From assembly GCF_001522545.3 (NCBI RefSeq), contig NC_031773.1, forward strand, positions 18,610,302 to 18,674,301: DNA of 64,000 bases, in the 5' to 3' direction. How positions within the stretch are numbered: the first letter of the stretch is position 1; each line of letters starts with the position of its first letter. This DNA is from Parus major (taxonomy: Eukaryota > Chordata > Aves > Passeriformes > Paridae). The notes beneath the pieces were generated by a model that worked only from the letters and a program-made list of their open reading frames with translations, was not told where the DNA came from and searched no databases. The position numbers and the translations under genes are program-made. This document shows positions 51,930 through 63,700 of the stretch, in pieces.

Positions 51930-52900
51930 AAAGTTACGAAAGCATTCAGACGGGTGCGGCACGGAACGGCTCAGCACGGCGGGCCGCGGCAGGGCACGGC
52001 TCGGCTCGGCACGGGGGCGGGCGCGTAGCCACACTTGTGTGGCTGAAGGAGGCTGTTCGTGGTGCTGAAGGAGGTGACGCTCCTCGGCTCGGCTCGGCTC
52101 GGCTCGGCTCGGCTCGGCTCGGCTCGGCTCGGCTCGGCTCGGCTCGGCTCGGCTCGGCTCGGCTCGGCTCCACGTGAATCCCCCGCTGGTCGCGGGCTGC
52201 GGCTCCGCCCTCCCCGGCACAGCCGCTCCGCCCGGGGCGCGGTGCCGCGGGATTTCGGGGCAGAGGAAGCGCTGTGGGTAAAGGCTGAGGCTGTGGCAGT
52301 GGGGAGCGGGAGCGAGGAGCGGGACAAAGAGAGGGGCACCGGCGCGGGCCAGGTGTGTTTAATGCGGTCTCCCCCAGGGTGCGGAGCCTCCATCCCCGTC
52401 CCGCCTTCCGCGGGCGGCGGGGTCCCCCGCCACAGGATCGATGACACAGGATAAGATTCCCGACGCTCTCTGTCCCGTCCCCGGTTTTGGCTCGCGGCTC
52501 GGATGCCGGGTGGCGGAGCTCCCGTTTCTCCCCCGACACCGGGGAGGTTTCGGCAGCGCGGAGCCAGGGCCGTCCCGGAGGGTAAGGGACACAGCCGGGA
52601 GCAGCTCGCCGCAAGGCTCGGGAAGTTTGCTCCGCTCCCAGAGGCTCTGCCCACCACACGAGCGCTGCACAGGGACGCCCCACGCCAGGCGGGAGCGCCC
52701 GGGCCGGCCCCGCGGAGCCGCGGGAGCGCAGCCCCGGCGGGGCCGCTCCGCCCGCCCGGGAGCGCCCGCTCAGCCTCGGTGAGAAGGTTCCACCTCGAGG
52801 GCGCTGCCCGCAACTGCACCCGCGGCGCCGGCCCCGCACGGCTCGGCCCGGCCCGGCTCGGCCCCGGCCGTGCCACCGGGCTCCAAACCCCACGGGCAGG
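51930..52900. promoter_or_regulatory. orphan CpG-rich island
   Basis: About 1 kb of GC-rich, CpG-dense sequence between the convergent SELENOO and TUBGCP6 genes. Part is the GGCTC array, but 52180-52880 is largely non-repetitive. A palindromic CACGTG sits at 52172-52177, and a strong donor-like GAGG/GTAAGG at about 52583. It could be a promoter of an unknown transcript or simply GC-rich satellite-like DNA. No protein similarity is recognised in any frame. Confidence 0.5.
52083..52170. repeat. (GGCTC)n pentanucleotide array
   Basis: 88 bp of uninterrupted CTCGG units, about 17.6 copies. Looser GGCTC/GGCAC/GGCCC clusters flank it at about 51965-52015 and 52835-52865. Long Ser-Arg-Ala-Glu-Pro repeat frames on the minus strand are translations of this array, not genes. 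Confidence 0.97.
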
Positions 52901-53931
52901 ATGGCTGGTTCGTCAGGCTCCTGACATCAACCAGATCTTTTCCAGCTTCCCATTTCATGCTAGTCTGGACTACTTTCCTTAAAAGGAATAACATTTTTCT
53001 TTGCTTTGCCCAGGGCTGTCTCATCATTGAGAACATCACTGCTGGAAGGACGAATTCCAGGAGTTCTCAAATATTTCCAACCGGTGCTTCCATGATCATC
53101 TTTGTTGTGTGTTACTGCTTGCCGCAGGACTCAGACAATGCTCGATGGTCTTTCTACAGTAACAGCCTATCACCAAGCAACAAGGTCACAAGCATCAGAC
53201 ACTGCTCCCAAAGACGCTGGGAGGGAAGTCCGGTGGCTTCAGGACAAGACATCAGTTTGCACCAGAAGCCAAGCCTGCACATACATACCCAGTCCTATAA
53301 TTTCCTGAAGAACAAGTCAGATAAAAATACAGGTCTCTGCCTCCCTGGGCAACAAAACAGCTCAGCCTGCAAGCCACTTGTTCTTGCTATCCCCTTTTCT
53401 GTAGAACAAAAGGCAGACAGTTAATGAAATATGGCACAGATAAAGAAACAGCATAGAAGATGTGTTGCAACTGTGCATTACCATGTTTTGACACTGACTT
53501 TGGAATCAGAGCAGAAACATTCAGGTCAGCTTCACAGTTGGTATATTCTGTCTCTAAGACTTATTTCTCCTTCAGAAAAAGGCATCATAAACCTATCTAT
53601 ACATCATAACATAATCTTAGTCAATAGTCTATAGTCCTGGTAACATGTTTGGCAGGCCTGTAGCTTTAAATAACTGTCCCCCCATCAGACAATGATCTCA
53701 TCGTGAATATATCCACATTTTAACCAACCATGACTTCAGAATCTCAAAACCAACATCTTTCAAAGCTGACTGCCTCTCTGTAACATTCTCATATTATGAC
53801 ATTGAAAGTTCAATTGTCTCTTCCCACAATATAAGGGAAAAAAACAAAGGGGGAAATGAAAATTACGCAAATATGATCCTTGAGTTGAAAGCAGTAGTTG
53901 GAATATATTGGGAAATACAGCTTTATTTTGC
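52901..53931. other. intergenic sequence right of the CpG island
   Basis: A 184-codon plus-strand open frame (52870-53424) starts in the island and runs into AT-rich DNA. It resembles no known protein. Otherwise nothing recognised. Confidence 0.4.
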
Positions 53932-53937
53932 CTTAGT
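53932..53937 (-). terminator. TUBGCP6: candidate distal poly(A) signal of TUBGCP6
   Basis: AATAAA on the minus strand, about 680 nt after the TUBGCP6 stop. Confidence 0.4.
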
Positions 53938-54255
53938 GATGCTGAATTTGTTTTAGGTGTTTTAAATAATCACCACAAAATAAGATGCATAGTTTAAATT
54001 AAGGATAAAGAAACTCAGTTTGGCACAAGTGTTCCAGCAATCACCAAGTGCTTGGATAGTCAAATATCGTATCTCCTGGCAGACCACCTTGGCACTCTTC
54101 CACTGTGACTAAGAGTCTTAAAGAAATTAGTTATATTTAGATTAAGAATGAATATCAGTTTGAAAATAAACCACATCAAATAACAGCTACTAATATCTCT
54201 GGGAACATTTGTACCTCATATTCATCTCTCAACAGTTTTAGAAAGTATCTGTTAA

Positions 54256-54261
54256 TTTATT
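54256..54261 (-). terminator. TUBGCP6: candidate proximal poly(A) signal of TUBGCP6
   Basis: AATAAA on the minus strand, about 360 nt after the stop codon. Confidence 0.4.
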
Positions 54262-54617
54262 TCACATACATGTATTTACATTGAAGGAAATTCACACCAC
54301 TGAAAATACAACATTTACACATTCACAGATATACAGTTTTGCAGTCTCTCCTGTGTTAAGACCAGGCACTCAGTTCTTCCACCTCTGCAATAATGACAAT
54401 ATCAATTTTTACCAGATCAAACAACTGGCAGGTTTAGTGGGTTTTAGGTATCATGCTCTGTATATGGTGGTTATACTCTTCAAGCTTTAAGATGGCAGAT
54501 TATTTCACTGAAGAAAAATGCCTCCTGTGTGGCATTTGCATAAGCTTCTATAAATCACAAGTGCATACATATAGTTTCTGTTTTACTGGGTTATCAGTGA
54601 TCCTTACTCTACAGAGT

Positions 54618-54709
54618 TCAGTTATCCTTGTAGTAGTTATTAAAGTTAATTCGCAGCAGAAAATCCTCCAAATGTGGTTGGTATCCTCTATTTACAAGCT
54701 TTGTTACCA
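54618..54709 (-). CDS. TUBGCP6: TUBGCP6 last exon
   Basis: Encodes VVTKLVNRGYQPHLEDF, then the ending RINFNNYYKDN and a TGA stop (plus-strand tca 54618-54620). Human ends RINFNNYYQDA. The exon is too short for an open-frame scan and was found through its conserved tail. Confidence 0.95.
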
Positions 54710-57700
54710 CTGGAAGAAAATAAAAAAAATAAAGTAAGCTTCAACTAAGATTAATATTGTTAATTCATCCATGACAGCATCTGTGCCTATTAAAAAAAAA
54801 CAAAAACAAAAACAAAACCAGAGAGGAAAAAAACAACACAAAAAAACCCCATAATGCAGAAATCTGAGAACAATAAACAACAGATGTATATTTTAACATA
54901 AGAAAACTCCAGTATTTCTTTCTGGAATTATAAAACATTTCAAATAAATGCAAAAGAAAGACTGTGAGTCAGTTCTCAGTGAAAGTGCATTATTCTAACA
55001 AAGCATTTCCCTATCAAGTTGCTTTCAGACAAACATAGAAATCATATAATCTTTCACAGTAAGATGGTGTGTTCCTATCAAAATTTCAACTGACCAGGAA
55101 GCATGTTTAGGTCCTCAGGGAACCTAAGGAAAGAAGCAGCTCTGCTGAAGTTTTCTTGAGCAAAGTCCATTGTGGGAGAGAAAACCAAAGAGAAATTCCT
55201 AGGACAAACCCCTCACACTCTATGAACGAACAAACTGGCTGCTCTAAGCATTCTTAATTGCAGAGTTAAAAAGCCAATAGAAACTCCCTAAGCTCACAAA
55301 CATCCCATGCACTAATATCAAGGGAATTAGCAAGCAGCAGCAGCATGCAAGGAAGAAGGGGAGGTGTATTATTGCAAGTTAGGGCATGAGCCAAAGCCAT
55401 TGAAGTCCAGACAACTTTGTATTGGCTTTCAATGGATTCTGGATCAACCCATTGTGGAAAGAGAGCATTTTACAATACATGGTGACTGAAGGTTCAAGTG
55501 GAGATGAACAAGCACATATTTGTTTTTGTAGTGCTTAATAAAGAGGGTGTAAAAAACTGGGTCACTCATCATATTTCCTTACGGAATGGTCTATTAATCT
55601 CTGTCCATGAAGCAACCATAGATCTCGTAGTATGGGCTTAGGTGGCTCCCACAGGTGTTCTGACTTCCTGTAGAATTTGGAAGCAGCCATTCTAACTCAT
55701 CCTGAAATATCTGTTTTTGGTCCTTTGATACCATTTTTGGACACCCTTAAAGAATAAAAAGGGCAGCTCATTTCCTGATTAATATAGTCTGAACTAGAAA
55801 ATATTCTAGAAAAATAGATCTAAGAAAAGCAGTTGCACCTCTTTCAGGAATTCAAGATTTTCTAAAAAGAAGGAACCCAGACCCCACAAACCACCTTTAT
55901 ATTAGAGGAAGGATAAGTAATGTACTAAACACAAGCAAGATCTGAAAGACAAACAGAAAGTAACCATTTCAGCACATTATAGCCTAAACTGACAGTGAGA
56001 TGAAATTTTATTATGGTAAAGGAAAAAGCATTTGGCAAATGATCCATGTAGTTGAAAAACTTGCCTGGAGCATGTGGTGGGAGGCTCTCTGAGCTTTAGT
56101 CCAACAAGGGGAATCGGAATTTCCAAATTTCATACCAATGGCAAAACTCAACTATTGCATATATATCTAAAATTACTTCTCCATGGTATCTAACTATCTT
56201 TCATTGCTGCCAATAAAAAGTTCCAGAACTCAATTCCAGAGAAAAGAAAAAAAAATGTATGCACATAAGTACAGCTAAATAGCAAATACTTATTTTTGTA
56301 AACGAGCAAAAACAGTCAGTTTTGAAATATCTGTTAGATTTCTTTTGTGGACATCTTAATTGACATATATGCAGATCTTGGCAAACCAAAATAGTGCAGT
56401 TTTTATTTGGGAACTACATTTTCAGCGCTCCCTAAGTATACAAATCTTCCTACTTTTACATTATACTACCAAAACATTCCAATTGCCAGTTGACCTTTTC
56501 TTCTATCTAGAATTTATGCAATTTCTTACCTTTGAATAAGAAATGGGAGTAATACTTGAAGGTATTGTATGACTGCTGCATCAGACCAAAGTTGGGATGA
56601 ACAGCCATTTGCTTCCCTGCATCGAAGCTCCACGACTGAGAGATGAGCTGGCTGCGGAACTTTAAAATAAGGCTGAAGATGCTATGGATGATGTTCATCA
56701 CAGGGGCTGCCTTCTCTGTCAACAGACCCCTAACAGAACAAAAACAACTTCAGGAATTAGTTGATGTAATTTACTGGTTCTAAGACTACAAATACAAAGG
56801 AATCACAATCCTTTAGGTTAAAGATAATTGCTTTAAAAAAATCTCCAAGACTCCAGCCAACAGATTTTAAACAAGGTGCCTAAATCTAACACAGTTTACT
56901 TGCACTTCCAAGAAACTTTTCCCTAGATTATATGATTTCTAGAATCACATCTGCCTTTGCAAAAGAGATGACATTTAACAAAATGCTCTGAGTTTCCTTA
57001 AACTTTAATTGCCTCTCATCTTACCACCTGCTATCCAAACAGCAGCTCTAGGCAAGTCTTTTCTGATTAAAACTCAAAGAGAGACATGAGAGATTTCTTG
57101 TTTATAACTTCTATTCCTTAACATCTCCCTCTATCTCACCACTTCATTATTTCAGTGTACACTCTTCAAGAAGAAACCAAATAAACTCTAGTTCCTTTCC
57201 TTTTAGTCACACCACCCCTCTGCCTCACATAGCCTGTGATTCCTAAAAGCCAGGTGTCTCTTGCACTGCTCATAAAGTTAGACAGAGGCATCTTTTTGTC
57301 CTTTCCAAGTCCAGCCTTGGTCACTGCACATATATTAAAAGCACATACATTGTACAGGAGATGCATTTTACATCCTTTAGCAAGGCTTACTGTGCACACT
57401 ACTCATGATGAATGAAATAGAAGTAATTTACAAAGGATGAAGTGAAAGAAAAAGAACTGTGGCATGTGTGCCCTTAGTTTAGGGCTCTTAGTTTAGAGCT
57501 GTTCTGAGTAGACTGGAAGCTTGCAGAGGCATGGAGAACAGGAGCAGGATATAACTCAAGGAGTCCAGGGAAATGAAAAGGATGGATAACTGAGAGAAAG
57601 TATCAAAGTATAGACCTTGTAAGATGCCATGAACTTTGGTTCCTGCATAAGAATACTTTCATATGTAAAGACTACTTAATGTATAATGTAAAAGTCAATT

Positions 57701-60700
57701 TTGCACAAATACATCAGGCTAGGACTGGCCACTCCCTTAACATATATTTCAAGTAAAAGTAAGTATGGTAGCTTGCCTGAAGATTGCTTTGTTGAGGTAT
57801 TCAGCATGTGTTCTATGAATTTCTTCTAGGTTGCCCACAGAAGACAGTTTGTTTCCAAATTCACACCATGTAACATGAAGAATCTGATTAGCAATATAAC
57901 CTTGAATTACTTTCACAAAATGCTGCATCTCATGTTTATATAACTGGAGCTGTCGAAACTGAACAGAATTCGATGCACGACTCACCAAAGCTGAAAATAG
58001 AAGCAGAAATGTATTACCAGCCACAGAGACCACCCAAAATGAGAATTTTTAAAGGAATGAAGGTTTTTGTTAGTAGAGTCTGTTTAAAATGCCAATGAAG
58101 ATTTTTAAGAGAACTGTGGCTTTTGAAGTTTGACATGATTGTATATAAGCAATTGTCTAGTAGAGGGTGCTGAAGGCATTTTAAATAGGTTGCTCTCTCA
58201 TTCACAGGCCACACTTACCAGTGCGTTTTAAGTGAAACCAAACATCCTTGAGAGTCCACACCATGTGCTTCAGCTGAAGCAAAAAGGAGAAAATCTTGTT
58301 GTATTTATTCATGCAGCTCTCAGTAATGACAATATTCAGAGGCCAGTCAACCTGTAAGAAGTAACAGTGCTGATCATACTACATTTTTTTAGAAATTATA
58401 ACATTATTTAAAGACAAGTATTTTAACAATTATTATGTATTTTAATAATGCAATGCAATGGTCAGGCTAAGTAAATCCTGCAGTTTCCATTACACATCAT
58501 TTTACCCCATTCTTAGACACTGCATTCTTATTAACATATTCACTTTACCATTGTACATAAGAACCATGGCATAACTGCAGTATTCCACCTTGTTCCAAAC
58601 CTTCTTACCTTGTACCTGAGCTCTAAGCAACTCAGAGCATCTGGAGCATTGGGCTTGAACATTTCTGGGAGATACTTGAGGGCAAAAGAAAGATTGGAAG
58701 CAAGCTGGGTGTCACCATGAAGACTGTACTGTAGCGCTTTATTTAGGATAGAATTAAGAACCAGTGGATTCAGCAATTCACCAGGTGTTTGTCCTGATCC
58801 AAGCTAGGGATAAAAAAAAAATCCTAATTACACCATATTAATAAAGTCTTGGCTCTTGAAGATAGGTGAATTAAAGCACAATGGTAAAGTGGTGACCATC
58901 CTGCCTTGATTAGAAGCTTTTACTTCTGCCATAGGGATGCATGAACAGCATAAGAAGCAACTTCTGAACTATTTTCTGTTCAAGCATGAAGGTAATCTTA
59001 TACCTACACTGATTTATTTTCGTATGTCATATGTGGTTCAGGAGCTACTACAAGTTCTTCCTGCAGGGGATAGAGTCTTTAGAAAGCCAAGGACCCAACA
59101 AATTTATCTGACTTGAATCTGCCTATCTCATCACCTCAGCACTCTCAGAGGTTTACAAATAAAGCTATTTGTCAAGTCTAAATCCCCAAGTGCTTTCCCT
59201 AGTTGGGTCTAAAGCATTTTCAAGAATCATAGAAAAGCATTAACTCTCCTACAGCTGCCTATCTCTATGGGCAATCATCTATTTCAACCCAGGCTATCTC
59301 TCCTACCTTGCTGTCTTTCCCATGAACACATTAGTAAGTAATGAAAATACTGCCTCATCAGAGGGCCCAGAACTCTCTTCACATGCCCTCTCCTCTGCTC
59401 TCCATTTGACGATATTTAAGGTAAGAGTAGGTAGCTTGTAACACAGGTCTTTCTGCTGGATTTTAGCAAACAGCAACAGGTTCTTCCAGCCTTACTGCCA
59501 GCAGACAGGAGGGGACAGCAATAGTGCAGCAGTTTTCATAGGAAAGACTGAAGTACCCTTCCATGAGTGCTCTTCTGTCCAAGACCGTTTTTCTCCATCC
59601 TTACAACATTAATGGAGTTCCTTGCTACAGGCTTCTCAACACAGTACAAAAGAGGGAAAACTCCACAAGCCAGGATTCTAATTCATACCATTCCCCCTCA
59701 TTCCCATCCAAATCAATGCAGAGGCATCAAGGTAAAGCAGACAACACGAACACTGGGGTTAAGACAACAAAGCAAATACCTTCTCAAACAACAGGTCACT
59801 GAGTGACTGAGCAAACTCCCCATCTTCCATTAACAAAAAGTGTCTCAATGCTTCAAAATGCTTCTCTACATTCAGCTCCACAAAGTAGTAATCAACTATT
59901 GCTTTGTTCACAAGAGAAACACTAAGAGTAAAAACACAGAAAAGTTATTATACTTACATGCAACCCCCTCCTTACTGTTAACATTCAGCTGTGGCTACAT
60001 CAGATTAATGCTCCAGTACTTAACTCTTAGACTTAACTCTTAGACATTATTCATACAGGCAAAAAACATGAGACAAAAAAAACTTCATCCATTATATACC
60101 AGAGTTAAAACCTACCACTTCAGGTAATTAGGTTCTGAAAAATACTGAGGAAGTATTTTAAGACTGGCTACATACAATGTTATTTAGAATATGCTGCTGG
60201 ACCTGGAGCAACACTTTATCAATAGCCTTCTTATCTCTGTCACCTACGCAAATTAAAAGACTATTAAAGTGCCAGTGAGAATATACCAATTGAAAAATCT
60301 CTGTCACCAAATATTAAGGGCAGATCTATACTGGAGTCTACAGTACTGTGTAGGTATTCACCCTAGCTTTAAATAATTAAACTTGCCTATCAGGGATAGG
60401 GAAATTCTGGCAGCACAAAAACTTAGGCTCAGTTTGCTAAATGTGTGAATTTATAAACAAATCATTCTGGTAGCCAACCAGATGTTAAAAATTAAGTTAG
60501 ACAATAACATCTTTCTACATTGCACCAAATTTTGAGCATAGCATATGGAAACTTACAGGAGAACAGATTCTAAAAAAAGTGTCTGTGAGTAATTGTTTTT
60601 CATGACAAAAGCAAATCTTGCACAAAGTAACAAAAACTTTTATTTAAAATATTGTTAGATATACTAATTAAACTGTCCAACATATATGTGATTTCCTTAT

Positions 60701-63700
60701 ATATCCCAATAGTAACAAGAACAGCTTCTATTATACCTCCAATCAGCCTTGAAGCTGGAGTTCCCATAGAAATATGAACTATAATCTGATCAGTATGAGA
60801 TTTCAAGTAATCAAAAGGGTTTTTTTTCTCCCTTAGATTTTCCTCTTTCAAATATAAACTAGCACACATATTATAAACAATACACCTTCTTTTTAAAAGA
60901 ATAATTAAACTAATGGTGTCAAAATCACTGCTGCATAATCTACAAGACTTCCCTCTGAGCATTTATATTCCAAACAGCATTCAAATTTTTAATTTGCACA
61001 TAACTGAGTTTATGTTATTATTTATCACGCAGGTCTGAACTTTTTAATTAGTAATGGACCACTTACTGAATTACTTCTAGGAGCTAAGAGCAAATTTAAG
61101 AGATCTATGTACAACCCCTGTCTCAAAATAGAATACAACATTAATTGCAAAATTAATGTCAAAATTCTTAACAAATACTCACTGAGATACAAGTGGAGCA
61201 GTAATAGAACGTTTCATCAGCACTGGCAGAGACAAGAGCTCACTCAGCTGTACAGCAGTTTCATCTGTTGCAGACTGCACCATAGGATCCACAGGAAATG
61301 TGTACGATCTTGGTATCACGTGATGCAAGAGATGAGAAACTGGTGGTTCTGCTACATTTAAAAATACACAAACATTGTAAATTACTATATTTAAGAAGCT
61401 TAATAATATTTTCCTACTGAACTATACAAACACCTCTAGATTAGAAAATCATAACATGTCAAAATGTATTTCTCATCTTTGTGCCTAGGAGCAAACTGCT
61501 TGGCTATCGCAGTTCATAACATAATTGGTAATTTACTGTTAAGTCATGGCATTCAGTTTTCTTGTTCAAATTTATCACATCTTCTACTGATCTACTGTTC
61601 CAACAGTTCTACTCACACATCAAATCATAACTATCTTGATACTTTTCAATACAATACTGATCCGATAAGGCTTTCAAATAAGCTTGTTCTTTCTTCCATG
61701 TATCTTCCTCTTTGCCTTCATCCTCCTTGAGAGCATTAGCTTCAGAAGATAAAGTTTCTTGAGGCACAGTATCTTGTGGAATGGCTTTTTCAGGTTCTTC
61801 TCTCTATAATTCATAAAATTTTAAGAGAGATGTTGACTTTGTCTGCTCAGGCTTAATGTGTTTCTACAGGTAATTGCCTAGCTGTTCCAAATGAAAAGAG
61901 AAGAGCGTACTCATCTGTGTGTATCATATATGTAAAAATAAGATGACTTCACAGTGACTACTACATTAGGAGAGGAATTTATTACCTTAACTACCAGTGT
62001 GTTCAGTTCTTCAAAAGATAAATCAGTCCACTCAACAACCACTTTTGTTTCTTACCTGTAAGCTCTGTGAGGAATCTGAAGAAGGGTCCTTATTGACAAT
62101 ATCTGCAATTACTGTAAAAACAATTAAAGACAGAATTTACTTAGACCTACTTATAATACTTGGTTCATACCTCAGATCTGCTCCTAAAGTTCTTCAGAAT
62201 TCCTGTATAAATTATCACAGAAACAACCACACCAATAACAGTACCTCCCCATAGTCACACCCAGGCAGTTTTAAGCCTCTATTTAAGGACCCTAAAGGTC
62301 CTGTTTCACAAAGTTTCAGGCTAGAACTTTTTTAATGCTCTATTTCTTGAATATGGAAGACAAGTGTAAGCTCAAATTCTTTTCTCTGAATTCTAGCACT
62401 ATATGAAAAGTAATGCAAGGAATTAAGTGGAATAAGTTAGGAAGAAAGTACCCATTTAGAAAATAAACATTCAAGAGTTACATTTACAAGCCCTTAAACA
62501 AATGCTGACTGAATAAACCTAATTTTATTTTACCTTCTTGTTTCTTTTCTATTGCATTATCCTTTTTTTCATCTTTAATAGCATCAGGAAAGTCTGTAAC
62601 ACTGTCAGATATCTGTGACTGTGGCAAAGTCTCTTCCTTAACTTGCAGTGGTTTTGCTTCCTTTCTGCTCCCTTCAGCAGGAGATAACTCTTCACTGTAG
62701 AGAAGTGTCTGGATTGTGGAGTCAGATGAAGAACCCGAAATGGTTTTACGATGAGGTATGGGATCATTTTCTGTAGATGGAGCCCACTTCCCTATTTGGA
62801 TGCTCGACTGGGATGCATGTCCAAATGGGCTCCAACGGGATTTCAAAGGCTCTGTATCTGAAACCAGTTCTCCGATTTTGATGTGTGACTGTGAAGCGTG
62901 CCCATGGACGTTCCAACGAGGTCTGGCTGAGACCACCTCTGACACATTTTCACCAACCTTGATATTGGAATCAGATGCATGACCATGGCTGCTCCATCGA
63001 GGCCTTGTAGGAGCTACATTTGACACATACTCTCCAATCTTAATGTTGGCTTCAGAAGCATGTCCATGGATGTTCCACCTGGGCCTTGAGGTCTCTATCT
63101 CTGAAGCATATTCCCCAATTTTAATATGAGCTTCAGAAACATGCCCATGAACATTCCATCGGGGTCGTCTAGATTCAACTTCAGAAGTATAGCTGCTGCT
63201 TTTTATATGGGAATCTGAGGAATGCCCATAAGCACTTGAATGTGGCTGGTAAGTGTCCACTTGATGTACATATTCTCCCACTCTAATGCTGGCATCAGAT
63301 GCATATCCATGAATATTCCACTGAGGCCTTCTGTCATCCTCATCAAATACATTTTCCCCAACTCCAACATGTCCCTGCCAAGCTGCAGATGGTCTGAGAA
63401 CTGTATTAAAATCATACTCGCTTTGCTGATGAAATGGTGCATTGTCTTCTGATGCTCCCCTCAAGACAGGCTGACTTTCACTCACTTGCAAGGTCTCAGA
63501 AAGATCTGAGTTAATATTTTGGAAAGCTTCATCTAGCAAAGATCCTTGCATCCCAACAGCAACATCTCTTGCATGTTCATCTTGTGACTTTGATAAGAAA
63601 TCTTCTATATTCACATTGGATTCACGCAAGGACTCAGCACTGTATAGAGAACTGCATGCTTTCTCTGAATTTTGGAGACTGCTTTCAGATCCTATTGCTT

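Noticed and set aside
51946..52893. Long minus-strand open frames (301 and 315 codons) with Ser-Arg-Ala-Glu-Pro repeats
   Set aside because: The repeats are translations of the GGCTC array in more than one frame, and GC-rich DNA is poor in stops. No domain is recognised.
52870..53424. 184-codon plus-strand open frame leaving the CpG island
   Set aside because: No resemblance to a known protein and no supporting splice or composition signal; kept only as a reason to look for a transcript.
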